Below, piece by piece: positions 42,893 to 52,037 of a DNA stretch of 64,000 nt. The stretch spans positions 62,001-126,000 of the forward strand of contig NZ_FPBH01000005.1 in the NCBI RefSeq assembly GCF_900116445.1, read 5' to 3'. This stretch comes from Paraburkholderia aspalathi (GTDB taxonomy: Bacteria > Pseudomonadota > Gammaproteobacteria > Burkholderiales > Burkholderiaceae). Below the pieces are notes generated by a model. It made no database searches. It was not told the DNA's origin and saw nothing but the letters and a program-made list of their open reading frames with translations. The position numbers and the translations under genes are program-made. Each line of letters starts with the position of its first letter. Within the stretch, counting starts at the first letter, position 1.

Positions 42893-45027
42893 AGATCCTG
42901 GGTCGTACACAGGTGTATCTGTTCTTCGCAAGCATCGTGATGGCTTTCGTTTTGTCCGGCTGCGGAGGCGACCAGCAAGGGGCCTCCAACGCCGCGAGCG
43001 TCGCGCAAGTCGCGGCCAACTCCGCAAACGTTTCCGCACAAGACGCGTCATCGCAAACTCAGGCCCGAGGGTCGATTGCATCGATTGCACTACCGCCTAT
43101 GGGTTGGGCCTCGTGGAATGCGTACGGCTGCAACATCACCGAGGATCTGGTGAAAACGGCCGCGGACGTTATCTCCGACGGCCTGAAGAAAGATGGTCCG
43201 TTGATGAAAGCAGGCTACAGCTATATCAACGTCGACGACTGCTGGTTCGCGCCATCACGCGATGCGCAAGGCAACCTGGTCGCCGACCCCGTGAAATTTC
43301 CCAGCGGCATCAAAGCGCTGGCCGACTACGTTCACGCCAGAGGTCTGAAGTTCGGCATGTATGAAGTGCCCGCAGCCGAAACCTGTGCTCAGCGTAACAA
43401 TCTGTACCCTGGACACACCAACCCGATGGGCAGTCTTGGTCACGAAGTTCAGGATGCCAATACATTCGTGGCATGGGGTGTCGACTACGTAAAGTACGAC
43501 TGGTGCTCGCCAGATGGCACCGTCGACGATCAGGTGGCCGGTTTCCAGAAGATGCGCGATGCGCTGAACAGTGCGGGTGCCGCCGTGAATCGGCAGATCG
43601 TCTACAGCATCAATCCGAACAGTTTTCACACCGACAAGACGGGCAGATCGTACGACTGGGGGCAAGTCGCGGATCTGTGGAGAACGACCGAGGACATCAC
43701 CTATGACACCGGCACGCCGGGCCATCAAAGCACGCCTGATTTTTCCAGAATCGTGAACCAGAATTTCTACGGCAATCTGTTTCCGGAAGCCCAACATACG
43801 GGCGTCTATAACGATGCGGACATGATGCTTGCCGGGTTCGGTCTGACCGCCGCGCAGGATCAGACGCACATGAGCCTGTGGGCCATTTCCGGTGCGCCGC
43901 TTATCCTGGGTCTCGATGTCACGACGCCGATCAGTTCGCCAACGATGGCGACGCTGACCAATCCGGAGGTGCTCGCCGTCGATCAGGACCCGCGTGGCCT
44001 CCAAGCGATCCGGGTGGCGGTGCCGCAGAACGGTCTGGGCGTGTGGGCCAAGCTGCTCGTCGGTCAAGGTCGCCGTGCGGTAGTTCTGCTCAACACAACC
44101 GGGTCGGCCGCTCCGATCACGGTGAACTGGAAGGATCTCGGGCTAGACCCCGCTGCTTCGGCCAGCGTGCGGGATATCTGGGCGCACAAGGATCTGGGTT
44201 CGCACAGGTCCGGGTACACGGTGTCCGCTGTTCCGGCTGGCGGCTCCGTCATGCTGACCATCGCCGGCGTGGACGATGCATCGAAAATCCACCCAGCCAA
44301 ACCAGGCAGACATGAAGACGGCGCAGCAAGCTATACGGTGAATGCAACCACGGGCGGCTACATCGACGTGACGTACCTGAACGAAGGAACGTCTTCGTTG
44401 AAGGTGCCGTTGACGCTCAACGACAACGTACTCACAACGATCCAACTGCCCGTTACCACCGGACACGCCCAAGGCACCGTCACGCTGTACATGCCGTTCG
44501 TGCCGGGAAGCAACACGCTGAGTTTCGCTCTTCCGGACAAGGGCCACCACGCTCCGTCGATCGAGAAGGTGGCGCTGATCGCCGCTCCGCAACCCGCGTT
44601 GCCGCCTGTCGCCTATCAAGCGGAAAGCGCCACCAACATCATTCAGGATGCGGCAGTCCAGGCATGCAACATATGCAGCGGCCACGAAAAGGTCGGCAAT
44701 TTTGTGAACGCGGATTCGAGCCTCCAGTTCAACGGAATCGCGGTGCCTGTCGATGGCGAGTATGCAGTCCCCGTGGTGTATATCAGCGCGGACGACGGTG
44801 GCGGTTCACCTCGTGCACTGAGCGTGAGCGTCAACAATGGCCCTCCGGTTCCCGTGCAGTTTCCTGGTGAAGGCACCTGGGATTTTCCGATCCTGTCGAG
44901 TGCTCAGGTCACAGTCCCGCTGAAAGCCGGTGCGGCCAACACCATCAAGTTCTCTGTGATTTCCGGCAACTACGGTCCCGACATCGACGGCTTGGGCCAA
45001 CCAATCAGCCAGCCGGTCAAACAATGA
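42889..45027 (+). CDS. Lipoprotein GH27 alpha-galactosidase with C-terminal CBM
   Basis: 712 residues. A lipoprotein signal with VLSGC places it on the membrane. From residue 63 (LPPMGWASWNAYGCNI) it follows the GH27 barrel, with the nucleophile Asp in DYVKYDWCS near residue 204 and the acid/base Asp in YNDADMM near 309. A C-terminal all-beta domain opens YQAESATNI and contains the CBM6/35-type pattern. It releases alpha-D-galactose (or N-acetylgalactosamine) from oligosaccharides. AAGGAAAATC precedes the ATG. It is followed 23 bases later by a carbohydrate esterase gene, forming a two-gene operon. Confidence 0.93.
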   Translation: MKILGRTQVYLFFASIVMAFVLSGCGGDQQGASNAASVAQVAANSANVSAQDASSQTQARGSIASIALPPMGWASWNAYGCNITEDLVKTAADVISDGLKKDGPLMKAGYSYINVDDCWFAPSRDAQGNLVADPVKFPSGIKALADYVHARGLKFGMYEVPAAETCAQRNNLYPGHTNPMGSLGHEVQDANTFVAWGVDYVKYDWCSPDGTVDDQVAGFQKMRDALNSAGAAVNRQIVYSINPNSFHTDKTGRSYDWGQVADLWRTTEDITYDTGTPGHQSTPDFSRIVNQNFYGNLFPEAQHTGVYNDADMMLAGFGLTAAQDQTHMSLWAISGAPLILGLDVTTPISSPTMATLTNPEVLAVDQDPRGLQAIRVAVPQNGLGVWAKLLVGQGRRAVVLLNTTGSAAPITVNWKDLGLDPAASASVRDIWAHKDLGSHRSGYTVSAVPAGGSVMLTIAGVDDASKIHPAKPGRHEDGAASYTVNATTGGYIDVTYLNEGTSSLKVPLTLNDNVLTTIQLPVTTGHAQGTVTLYMPFVPGSNTLSFALPDKGHHAPSIEKVALIAAPQPALPPVAYQAESATNIIQDAAVQACNICSGHEKVGNFVNADSSLQFNGIAVPVDGEYAVPVVYISADDGGGSPRALSVSVNNGPPVPVQFPGEGTWDFPILSSAQVTVPLKAGAANTIKFSVISGNYGPDIDGLGQPISQPVKQ

Positions 45028-45050
45028 ACCGGCAATCCTAGGAGACAGGC

Positions 45051-46256
45051 ATGAAGAACTTCTTGATGCGGATTGCGCTGCCGCTCGTGTTGGCTGCGAG
45101 CGGGGTGCAGGTGTCCGTTGCCGCCGACGCGATGGCCCAACCGAATGCCACAGCGGCAGAATCGTGGAACAAAGGAGCCCGCTTCCGGCACGACGAAGTG
45201 GCGGTCCTGTTCGTGATGGGACAGAGCAACAGTGCCGGTCTTAACGGCCTGCCCGCGAATCTGACGTTGACGGGAGCCTCGGGTGCAGGCGCGGGCACCG
45301 GCGGGATGCCGGCGCCCAATGTATGGGGCATTCGCAACGACGGCTGGAGCAACATCGCAGGTAACGCCGATGGATCGGGTGCGCCATTTACCCAGCCGAT
45401 ATCCGCGATCGATCACGTGTCGTGGGTGAACTGGTCGGACAGCACGTCGTCCGACATGAATCTCGGCTACTACGGCGGCAGCGGAAATGCCGCCAATTTC
45501 GCCGCGTACGCGTGGCAGTCGGCGATCAATGCAGGCGAGCCGCTGCCCGATCTGTACATCATTCATATCGGCTGGGGCAGCCAGGGCGTGGACGTCGCAG
45601 ACGATGCGTTCAGCGGCTGCTGCGGCTGGACGGTGCATGGCGTTAATCTCTGGCAACCCATGCTCGATGCAAGCAAGACGCCGACGTATGCGCTTGCACC
45701 GTTCGCGCGCCGCATGATGTATCTGGGACTGAAGCAGATTCTGGCGACCGGCAAGAAGCCGCGCATCCTCGGCCTGGAGTGGAACCAGTGGGAGGCAGAA
45801 GCGGCACCGCTGAATTCGTCCGGCAACGCAACGACGATTCGTCGCGCGCCGCAGAATTACGCTTACCTCTTCAGCAGTTTCTTTGCTGCGGTGGGTTCGA
45901 CCTTCCCGGTTCTGATCGTGAAGCCGTTGTCGACCGCTTACGACAACGTCACCAACGCAGTCGCGCCTTATAACCCCGCCGCGCTCGCGTCGATGCAGAA
46001 AGTGTTCGGCGGCTTCGTCGACGCGAATCCTCGCATCTTCAGTTTCGCCGATGCATCGCAATCGCCGGACTGGAATGGACAGCCGCCCGGCTTCGGTATT
46101 TTCCAGGGCGGCACGTTAGGCGGTGGCGACGGCAGCGTGCACTACAACCTGGACACGCAGAAATGGTTCGGCGAGCAGGCACTTGCAGCGTGCCTTGGGC
46201 ACGCCCGATCCTGCGGACCGCGCATCACGGATCTTCCGAGGCGCCTGCCGAATTAA
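45051..46256 (+). CDS. Secreted SGNH-type carbohydrate (sialate O-acetyl) esterase
   Basis: 401 residues with a signal peptide ending near SVAA. VLFVMGQSNSAGLNG contains the GQSN block of the sialate O-acetylesterase/CE6-like SGNH group, with Ser as nucleophile, and the C-terminal DGSVHYN supplies the Asp-x-x-His pair. IIHIGWGSQG is a likely oxyanion Gly region. It would remove acetyl groups from plant or microbial polysaccharides. AGGAGA precedes the ATG. It lies just downstream of the GH27 gene, so deacetylation probably assists galactoside removal. It is convergent with the CHASE2 gene, overlapping by 4 bases. Confidence 0.85.
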   Translation: MKNFLMRIALPLVLAASGVQVSVAADAMAQPNATAAESWNKGARFRHDEVAVLFVMGQSNSAGLNGLPANLTLTGASGAGAGTGGMPAPNVWGIRNDGWSNIAGNADGSGAPFTQPISAIDHVSWVNWSDSTSSDMNLGYYGGSGNAANFAAYAWQSAINAGEPLPDLYIIHIGWGSQGVDVADDAFSGCCGWTVHGVNLWQPMLDASKTPTYALAPFARRMMYLGLKQILATGKKPRILGLEWNQWEAEAAPLNSSGNATTIRRAPQNYAYLFSSFFAAVGSTFPVLIVKPLSTAYDNVTNAVAPYNPAALASMQKVFGGFVDANPRIFSFADASQSPDWNGQPPGFGIFQGGTLGGGDGSVHYNLDTQKWFGEQALAACLGHARSCGPRITDLPRRLPN

Positions 46257-47713
46257 CGAACGGATCGCTCCGCGGCCTCCGTTCTCGTTTGTTCATTGGA
46301 GCGGAGTAACGCGGGCGACAGGAAGCAGCCCATGACCGCAGACAGAATAATGAAAATCGAGGCCGCATCGACGAGCAGCCCAAAGCGGATAAAAACAAAG
46401 TAGCAGCACAGAAGATTCAGCAGATGCAAGCTGATACCCACAGCGGCGACACCCTTCGGGACAACTCTGATGAACGTCGCAAACCGGGATTGGGGACGAG
46501 GCACATACCAGATGATCAGCAGCCCGAACGTCATGATGAAGGCACATTCGGCCCATTTCAGCCACGTGGGGCGGCGCAGAAACCGTCCCTCGACAATCGT
46601 CTCGATGACCTGCGCCTGAATCTCGATACCCGGCACCAGTTCTCCCAGCGCCGTCGTGCGCATGTCGGTCACGCCGGCACCGGTTAGTCCGACCAGCACC
46701 AGCTTGTCCCGGATCCGTTCCGGATCGACTATTCCCTGCATGACGTCGCGCGCCGACACGTAGCGGCTCAGCGTCGACCGAATGGACGCGAAGTGCAACC
46801 AGATGTCCCCTCCGGGCTGCGTGGGCACCAACACATCGGCGACACCCACCGCTTGCACGCCCGAGGTATCCGCAAAGACGTCAATCGCCGATGAATCCGT
46901 GGCAACGCGGAGCATTTCCATCGGCAGACTGGGGACCAGTTTCTCCCTCAACCCCGTGATGAGCGGAATGTGCCGGACTACGCCTTGTTCGAGCGCTACG
47001 CTCAGCATCGCCTGCCCGCGCGCCGCCGCCTGCAGTTCCGGCAGGCTGCCGAGAACATAGTCGAAACGCGGCACGTAGCCCAGCGGGTCGGTGCCATGAA
47101 CGCGGATCGGTGCGCTTCGCAGATCGGTGCGGGTGCCGAACGCAGCGTGATCGAGCGCCGCGGCGCCCAGTATGGTCGGCGCTGCGCGCAACGATCTCGC
47201 GAGAATGGCTTCGTGACTGGGCAGCGCCCGCAGGCCGGCGGCCAGCGCCGCAGCCGTTTCCGGCAGATTGCCCGCCACCTTGTCGGGAGAAGTCTGATCC
47301 GGCTCCGGCATATAAATGTCGAGACCGATCGCCAGCGGTTTCAGCGCCGCGATGGCATCGATCAGGTTCGCGAGTCGATTTCGCGGCCAGGGCCATTGGC
47401 CGACGGTTGCGAGCGTCTCCTCATCGATCTCGACAATGGTCACCGGCTGAGCCGTCGGAACACGTGGGTAGTGACGTTGATACTGATCGAACAGAATTTG
47501 CCGGGCTGTTTTAAAGGAGTCGGGAAGCGTTTCATCGAGCGTGTCGACGAAAGCTGGACGTGCTATATCGCTCGGCCATTCGCTGCACAGGTTGAGCAGG
47601 CTCAGGCCGAACAACACTACCAGTGCCACCGGACGCCCCTGGGCCACCCTCAGCAGATTCCTGATCCGGGCGTGCCATGGGTCGAAATAGCGTTTCATCG
47701 ACGGAAAGGCCAT
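46253..47713 (-). CDS. CHASE2-domain membrane protein without output domain
   Basis: 486 residues. The CHASE2 extracellular sensor spans about residues 40-365, with the opening FDQYQRHYPR and the conserved VTIVEIDEETLATVGQWPWPR and IRDKLVLVGLTGAG segments. Three transmembrane helices follow and the protein then ends (SNEQTRTEAAERSVR). CHASE2 is usually joined to an adenylate cyclase, histidine kinase or GGDEF domain; here there is none. It is the last gene of a FecR-OmpA-CHASE2 operon, so it may work through its partners or a separate enzyme. The start may instead be the Met at codon 6. Confidence 0.88.
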   Translation of the reverse strand: MAFPSMKRYFDPWHARIRNLLRVAQGRPVALVVLFGLSLLNLCSEWPSDIARPAFVDTLDETLPDSFKTARQILFDQYQRHYPRVPTAQPVTIVEIDEETLATVGQWPWPRNRLANLIDAIAALKPLAIGLDIYMPEPDQTSPDKVAGNLPETAAALAAGLRALPSHEAILARSLRAAPTILGAAALDHAAFGTRTDLRSAPIRVHGTDPLGYVPRFDYVLGSLPELQAAARGQAMLSVALEQGVVRHIPLITGLREKLVPSLPMEMLRVATDSSAIDVFADTSGVQAVGVADVLVPTQPGGDIWLHFASIRSTLSRYVSARDVMQGIVDPERIRDKLVLVGLTGAGVTDMRTTALGELVPGIEIQAQVIETIVEGRFLRRPTWLKWAECAFIMTFGLLIIWYVPRPQSRFATFIRVVPKGVAAVGISLHLLNLLCCYFVFIRFGLLVDAASIFIILSAVMGCFLSPALLRSNEQTRTEAAERSVR

Positions 47714-47736
47714 TCAGCGCCGATGACTGGCGCGGG

Positions 47737-48351
47737 TCATTGGATTGTGATGACTGCGCGCCGGTTCATGCGATTGGGAACACCATCTGCCGTGGGCACC
47801 AGTGGCTCGCGCTTGCCCCGGGCCGCAGTTTCTATTTGCTGAGCAGGGATGCCTTGCTTGATCAGGAACGCTGCAACCGTCTTCGCCCGCTGCATGGAAA
47901 GTTGGTCATTGAATTCCTGAGAGCCCGCCAGATCAGTATGACCGACCACCACGAGCTGCGGCGCGGGCCACGTCGCCAGGACGGCTTTGAGCTGTTTAAC
48001 CGTGGCCGTCGACTCAGGGGCCAACTCCGTGGCGGAATCAAAGAGAAAAAAGATCGTGAATGCCTGGGGACGAGGCGGCCGGGCCGCAAGCAGCGCGCCA
48101 TATCGTGTCTCCACGGTGGCCTGGCTATCCATCGTTTTTTCGATGGCGCCGCCCTTGGTGACGTCGGCCTCGGCGTAGGCCTTGTCTATTTTCTGTTCTC
48201 CGGTGGCGCTGTGGACAATGACCGCGCCGACTTTGCCATCGGGATCCGGCAATAGAATAATTTTGTCCGGCGTGCTGCACGCGGCGAGGAACGGCAGCAG
48301 GATGCACGCTGCGGCAAAGGCCAGCCCGTAATGTCGAATTGCAGCCTTCAA
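47737..48351 (-). CDS. OmpA-family peptidoglycan-binding lipoprotein
   Basis: 204 residues from TTG 48351, which has AGGGGGG a few bases upstream; other starts would run into fecR-type coding. A lipobox reads FLAACS. The C-terminal ~110 residues are an OmpA domain, with FFLFDSATELAPES, VVVGHTDLAGSQEFNDQLSM and the peptidoglycan-binding Arg in NRMNRRAVI. It would tether the outer membrane to the cell wall. It is 10 bases after the fecR-like stop and 23 before the CHASE2 start, so the three are one operon. Confidence 0.88.
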   Translation of the reverse strand: MKAAIRHYGLAFAAACILLPFLAACSTPDKIILLPDPDGKVGAVIVHSATGEQKIDKAYAEADVTKGGAIEKTMDSQATVETRYGALLAARPPRPQAFTIFFLFDSATELAPESTATVKQLKAVLATWPAPQLVVVGHTDLAGSQEFNDQLSMQRAKTVAAFLIKQGIPAQQIETAARGKREPLVPTADGVPNRMNRRAVITIQ

Positions 48352-48361
48352 CGCGCCCCCC

Positions 48362-48814
48362 TTATTTATCGCCGACTTCGATGATGAATTCGGTGCCGCG
48401 CACGCCCAGCGTGGTAGTCGGCGTGCTGAAGCGGACTGCATCCGGATTCGCCTTCGCCAGCTTCCCCGAAATCACAGCCAAGGAACCGCGTTTGATGGAG
48501 GCGTCGAGCACCCCGTCATGGGTCGTGGTGTTGAACGCGAATTTGTTGAGCTCGAGGATGGTATTGGCGCCGGCAGAGAGTTGGGTGGCGTCACGCAGCG
48601 TGATACCGACGGAAGATTCCGCGCCGGTCACGATGCGATCGCTGCCGTAAACCTCGCTGCCGATGGCCGCACCCGAATTCCCTCCAGCCCGCTCGATCTG
48701 CACCGTACCCTTAAGAGTCTTCACGACGCCGGCAGCATCGGCGGCAAGCACATTCGCGACAGCCGTGCATCCGCAGGCAAGAATCAAGGCATATCTGATG
48801 GTTCGAAGACGCAT
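48362..48814 (-). CDS. Periplasmic FecR-domain protein
   Basis: 150 residues from ATG 48814. A signal peptide ends near VLAA and the rest is a FecR domain, with VVKTLKGTVQIERAG, GSDRIVTGAESSVGITLRD and RFSTPTTTLGVRGTEFIIEV, the last being the typical FecR TPxxxxxVRGT end. Unlike the sigma-regulator FecR of iron uptake it has no cytoplasmic anti-sigma helix; this short periplasmic form is common beside CHASE2 and OmpA genes. It heads the operon. Function within the complex is unknown. Confidence 0.88.
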   Translation of the reverse strand: MRLRTIRYALILACGCTAVANVLAADAAGVVKTLKGTVQIERAGGNSGAAIGSEVYGSDRIVTGAESSVGITLRDATQLSAGANTILELNKFAFNTTTHDGVLDASIKRGSLAVISGKLAKANPDAVRFSTPTTTLGVRGTEFIIEVGDK

Positions 48815-49044
48815 CGGTGGCACCTGATTGCGTAAAGTTGCTTTCCGCGGAATAGTGCGGGGGCCCCGATGTCGACCTGGTGTTGTGCGCGATCATTCCC
48901 CATTGCTCGTCGAGCTGGGGCTTTTGAAGGACATGCAGAAATACGGCGCTGGATGTCCGGTGGAGATCTGTCTGCTGCACCGAACAGAGTATGGACCTGA
49001 TTCAAATCACTCTGTGCGCTTCCGCGCATTTCGTCAGACACTTC

Positions 49045-49464
49045 TCAGCGCAGGTCTTTGACCTGGCTCGGCGTGACGTCTCCGGCAAATCTATTGCCGA
49101 AGTGGGTTCTCGTGTAGTTGACGACAGCGGCGACCTGATCGTCATTCATCTCGTCGCCAAAGGATGGCATCGCCTTTCGGCCGCGCAGTACGTTGATGAT
49201 GACGTAGGGTGCTGCTCCGACTGCCGGGTTGTCAGCAAGCGCTGGGTAGTGACCCGCGCCCTGCGCGCCTTTTCCATCGGGCATATGGCATCCCGCGCAG
49301 GTCGCGTTGTAGAGCGCTTCGCCGCTTTTTTCGGTGAAGCGATAGCCCGGCGAAATCGTGAAGGCGTGTGGGGCGTCCTGTGCCGCAGTCTGAGCCGACA
49401 CCGTCGCGGCACCCGACAGCCAGGCCATCAGCATCACGCGGAGGATCAGCGTCGGCCTATCCAT
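49045..49464 (-). CDS. Periplasmic cytochrome c, partner of the amine oxidase
   Basis: 139 residues from ATG 49464, which overlaps the stop of the amine oxidase gene by 8 bases. A signal peptide ends near VSA. The heme-binding motif CAGCH is at TCAGCHMPDGKG, and the distal Met is likely in the RKAMPSFGDEM segment. It is a class-I single-heme cytochrome c. The overlap implies translational coupling, so it probably receives electrons from the flavin enzyme encoded upstream. No terminal oxidase is nearby. Confidence 0.92.
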   Translation of the reverse strand: MDRPTLILRVMLMAWLSGAATVSAQTAAQDAPHAFTISPGYRFTEKSGEALYNATCAGCHMPDGKGAQGAGHYPALADNPAVGAAPYVIINVLRGRKAMPSFGDEMNDDQVAAVVNYTRTHFGNRFAGDVTPSQVKDLR

Positions 49465-51049
49465 TGACGATTCTCCGATGCAAGCGAGTGATCGCATCCA
49501 GCGACGACAGCACGGCGCCTTCCTGCCATGCCGGGATATGAGAAGCGTGCTCTCCGGCAAGGACGATCCGTCCGTCGATCTGGCAGAGATTCGCGTAATG
49601 CGCTTCTCTCAACGCCTCCGTCCATGCGGCGAAGCAGCCATTCGTGAACGGCGATCGGCTCCAGCTCATCGCGAAGCCGTTCTGATACTCGCGCGCGTAC
49701 TGCGGATGAATCTGGCTGCCCTGGCTCAATGCCACTGCGATCCGCTCGGCAGGAGGGAGCGCACCCATCTCATAGCTGGCGGGCCCCCACATGTAGGCGC
49801 CCAGCAGCACCGCGGGACCGGTCGATCCGTAACCTGTTGCCGGATAGCCGATCGTCGAGATCGGCAGGTTCGTATACGTAATGCCGCCGTAGATCTGCTC
49901 GTCTTCCTCCCAGAATCGCCGGCCGAACTGCAAGCCGATTTTCACGGATGTCTCGTAGGGCACCGCATCGATCGCGGCGCGCATGGCCGGGCCGACCGCA
50001 ATGTCGATCTGACTCAGAATCGAGAGCGGGATCGTGCACACCAGCCAATCCGCGTGCGCGTTCCTTTCGGTTCGGGTGGTCGTATCGGTGTAGCGCACGG
50101 TGACGCCTTGCTCGTTCTGCACGATGGCCATGACTCTCGCGTTGAACGTTACGGCGCTCGCGACCTGCGAATAAAGCGCATGGGCAATCCTGTCCATGCC
50201 GCCGACCGGCTGAAAAATGCTGCTCTGGAAATCCTGCTCGTTCCCAGACGAGAGCCAATGCCACAAACGCGATGCAAGCAAAGGGTCGCGTGGGAGCAGA
50301 TTCGATGGCACGGCATTGGGCATCAGGCCGCCGCCATCCGCGGTCGCGAATCCACGGCGTTCACTGCTTCGCTGGCCCGCGTGGTAGCTCCCATCCCGAC
50401 CGAGTGCACCCCATTGGCGCAGGGATTCGAGTAGCAGATGCGCATCGTCGGCTGACAATGCGTCATCAAGTGCGTTCTTGCGGACTGCTTTGGAAAGCAG
50501 CTCGGCGATATAGCCTTGATAATCGGCCTGCACCGCCCGGAATCGTTGCGGCTTGCCGTCGAAGGCCTCCGTCGAATGCAGGTAGGCGTTGTAATTGACC
50601 TGGATGAACGGCTCGAGCGGCACCTTCAGGCGCTTTGCGTAGTCCAGTACGCCCTGGTGGTGATATGGAATGCGCCACGGCCCTGGGTTCAGATAAAGCC
50701 CGTCAGCGAACTCGCAGTTCTGGGTGGCACCGCCGAGTTCGGTATAACGATCACCGCCCCTGACAGTCCAGGCCCGACCACCTGCGCGGTTGTTGTACTC
50801 GAGCACCTGCACGTGGTAACCCGCGTTCCTCAACTCAAAGGCCGCGACAAGGCCGGCCATGCCCGCGCCGAGCACGAGAATTCGCGTTCCTTTGGGTGCG
50901 CCATCGAGTCTGATCGGTCCGGCGTAAGTCGAGGCAGCGGCAAACCCCAACGTGCCCATGCCTTGCATCATGGCGGCTGCACCGAGGTTCTTGCCGATCA
51001 GCGTCAGCAGGTGCCGGCGGCTCATCGCATTGGTGGTCATTCTCGACAT
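49457..51049 (-). CDS. Tat-exported flavin amine oxidase/dehydrogenase
   Basis: 530 residues. The N terminus MSRRHLLTLIGKNLG is a twin-arginine signal, so the protein is folded with FAD before export. The dinucleotide motif is VLGAGMAGLVAA, the GR-rich FAD loop is NRAGGRAWT, and the family's C-terminal FAD-binding segment appears as IVLAGEHASHIPAWQEGA. It would oxidise amines in the periplasm. The cytochrome c gene overlaps its end, a layout known from the nicotine oxidoreductase system in which a cytochrome c, not O2, accepts the electrons. The substrate here is unknown. The first Met is one of three nearby options. Confidence 0.9.
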   Translation of the reverse strand: MSRMTTNAMSRRHLLTLIGKNLGAAAMMQGMGTLGFAAASTYAGPIRLDGAPKGTRILVLGAGMAGLVAAFELRNAGYHVQVLEYNNRAGGRAWTVRGGDRYTELGGATQNCEFADGLYLNPGPWRIPYHHQGVLDYAKRLKVPLEPFIQVNYNAYLHSTEAFDGKPQRFRAVQADYQGYIAELLSKAVRKNALDDALSADDAHLLLESLRQWGALGRDGSYHAGQRSSERRGFATADGGGLMPNAVPSNLLPRDPLLASRLWHWLSSGNEQDFQSSIFQPVGGMDRIAHALYSQVASAVTFNARVMAIVQNEQGVTVRYTDTTTRTERNAHADWLVCTIPLSILSQIDIAVGPAMRAAIDAVPYETSVKIGLQFGRRFWEEDEQIYGGITYTNLPISTIGYPATGYGSTGPAVLLGAYMWGPASYEMGALPPAERIAVALSQGSQIHPQYAREYQNGFAMSWSRSPFTNGCFAAWTEALREAHYANLCQIDGRIVLAGEHASHIPAWQEGAVLSSLDAITRLHRRIVNG

Positions 51050-51235
51050 AAGGACGTGGTGCCCCGACTGGAGAGAAACGATGGCGAATGAAAACGGATG
51101 GCGTCCCAGATTGCAAAGGCCAGAGTCATCTGGATTTGTATGTCTGGGGATTGCGTTTGGGCGTGTTGCGGCGGACTAGTTCATTCTATGCGAACACCCG
51201 GGAACATTGATTCCTTGTAATGGGTGGCCCCATTC

Positions 51236-51913
51236 CTACCAGACATACGGGATGAGACGATAGCGCACACGGCTCGCGTATTCGTTGTAGCCGTAAAGGT
51301 CGCGGCGCAAGATCTTTTCCTCATCAAGAAGCCGCCAGAAAAGCACCAGCAGGATTAGCGGGACGAGACAGATCGTGAGCCAGGAGCCGAGCGCAAGCGG
51401 CATGCCGATGAAAAGCCAGAGCGCGCCAGCGTACATCGGATGACGAACATACGCGTAGGGGCCCGTGTCGATCACTTTGTGATCATCCGCAACACTAACG
51501 TTGGCGGCTGCATAACTGTTGACTTTCAGTACCCAGAAAATAAAGAGGAATGACAATACGATCACCATTTCCCCTACATAGGACAGGTAAGCAGGTACGG
51601 GCGAAAGTCCGACGCGATAGTCGAGTGGAGGTAGGGTGAGGAAGAGAAAAAAGGCTAGGATGATGAGCGACACGATGATCTTCTGCGACCATTCTTTCTC
51701 ATGCTGTGGTCCGGCATTCATGCGGCGCTCGAGAAGCGGCCTGTCGTAGAGGGCGAGATAGACGGTGAAGCCAATGGTCGAGACGGAAAAGATTGCGATA
51801 AAGAGCCATCCTTGCCAGTAGCGCCACGTGCCCGCAGGCAAGAAAATGAAGGCGACGAATACAGCTATCCCCACTACTCCTTGGGCGATGGCTTTCTTGT
51901 AGAGCGGATCCAT
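51236..51913 (-). CDS. Isoprenylcysteine carboxylmethyltransferase-family membrane protein
   Basis: 225 residues from ATG 51913. About six transmembrane helices, with the PEMT/ICMT signature GPYAYVRHPMYAGALW near the C-terminal third followed by a helix and the charged end EEKILRRDLYGYNEY. Such proteins bind S-adenosylmethionine near this motif. Bacteria lack prenylated proteins, so members probably methylate lipids or small molecules. A longer TTG start at 51949 exists; the ribosome site GGAGGGG sits 14 bases before the chosen ATG, so the start is uncertain. The gene stands alone. Confidence 0.85.
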   Translation of the reverse strand: MDPLYKKAIAQGVVGIAVFVAFIFLPAGTWRYWQGWLFIAIFSVSTIGFTVYLALYDRPLLERRMNAGPQHEKEWSQKIIVSLIILAFFLFLTLPPLDYRVGLSPVPAYLSYVGEMVIVLSFLFIFWVLKVNSYAAANVSVADDHKVIDTGPYAYVRHPMYAGALWLFIGMPLALGSWLTICLVPLILLVLFWRLLDEEKILRRDLYGYNEYASRVRYRLIPYVW

Positions 51914-52037
51914 GACGTGAATCGTATCCCCTCCACTCCACCCCTGCAATGCGCGGCCTAAGCACGATCAAAACTCTCAGCCCATTGCCCCAGGCGCGGA
52001 ACCTCCCGCGCCTGGGTGCATGACGGGAGTACGAGGT

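Noticed and set aside
44970..46061. Minus-strand frame over the esterase gene
   Set aside because: Antisense to the SGNH esterase with its signal peptide and GQSN motif. Arg/Ala-rich shadow of biased codons.
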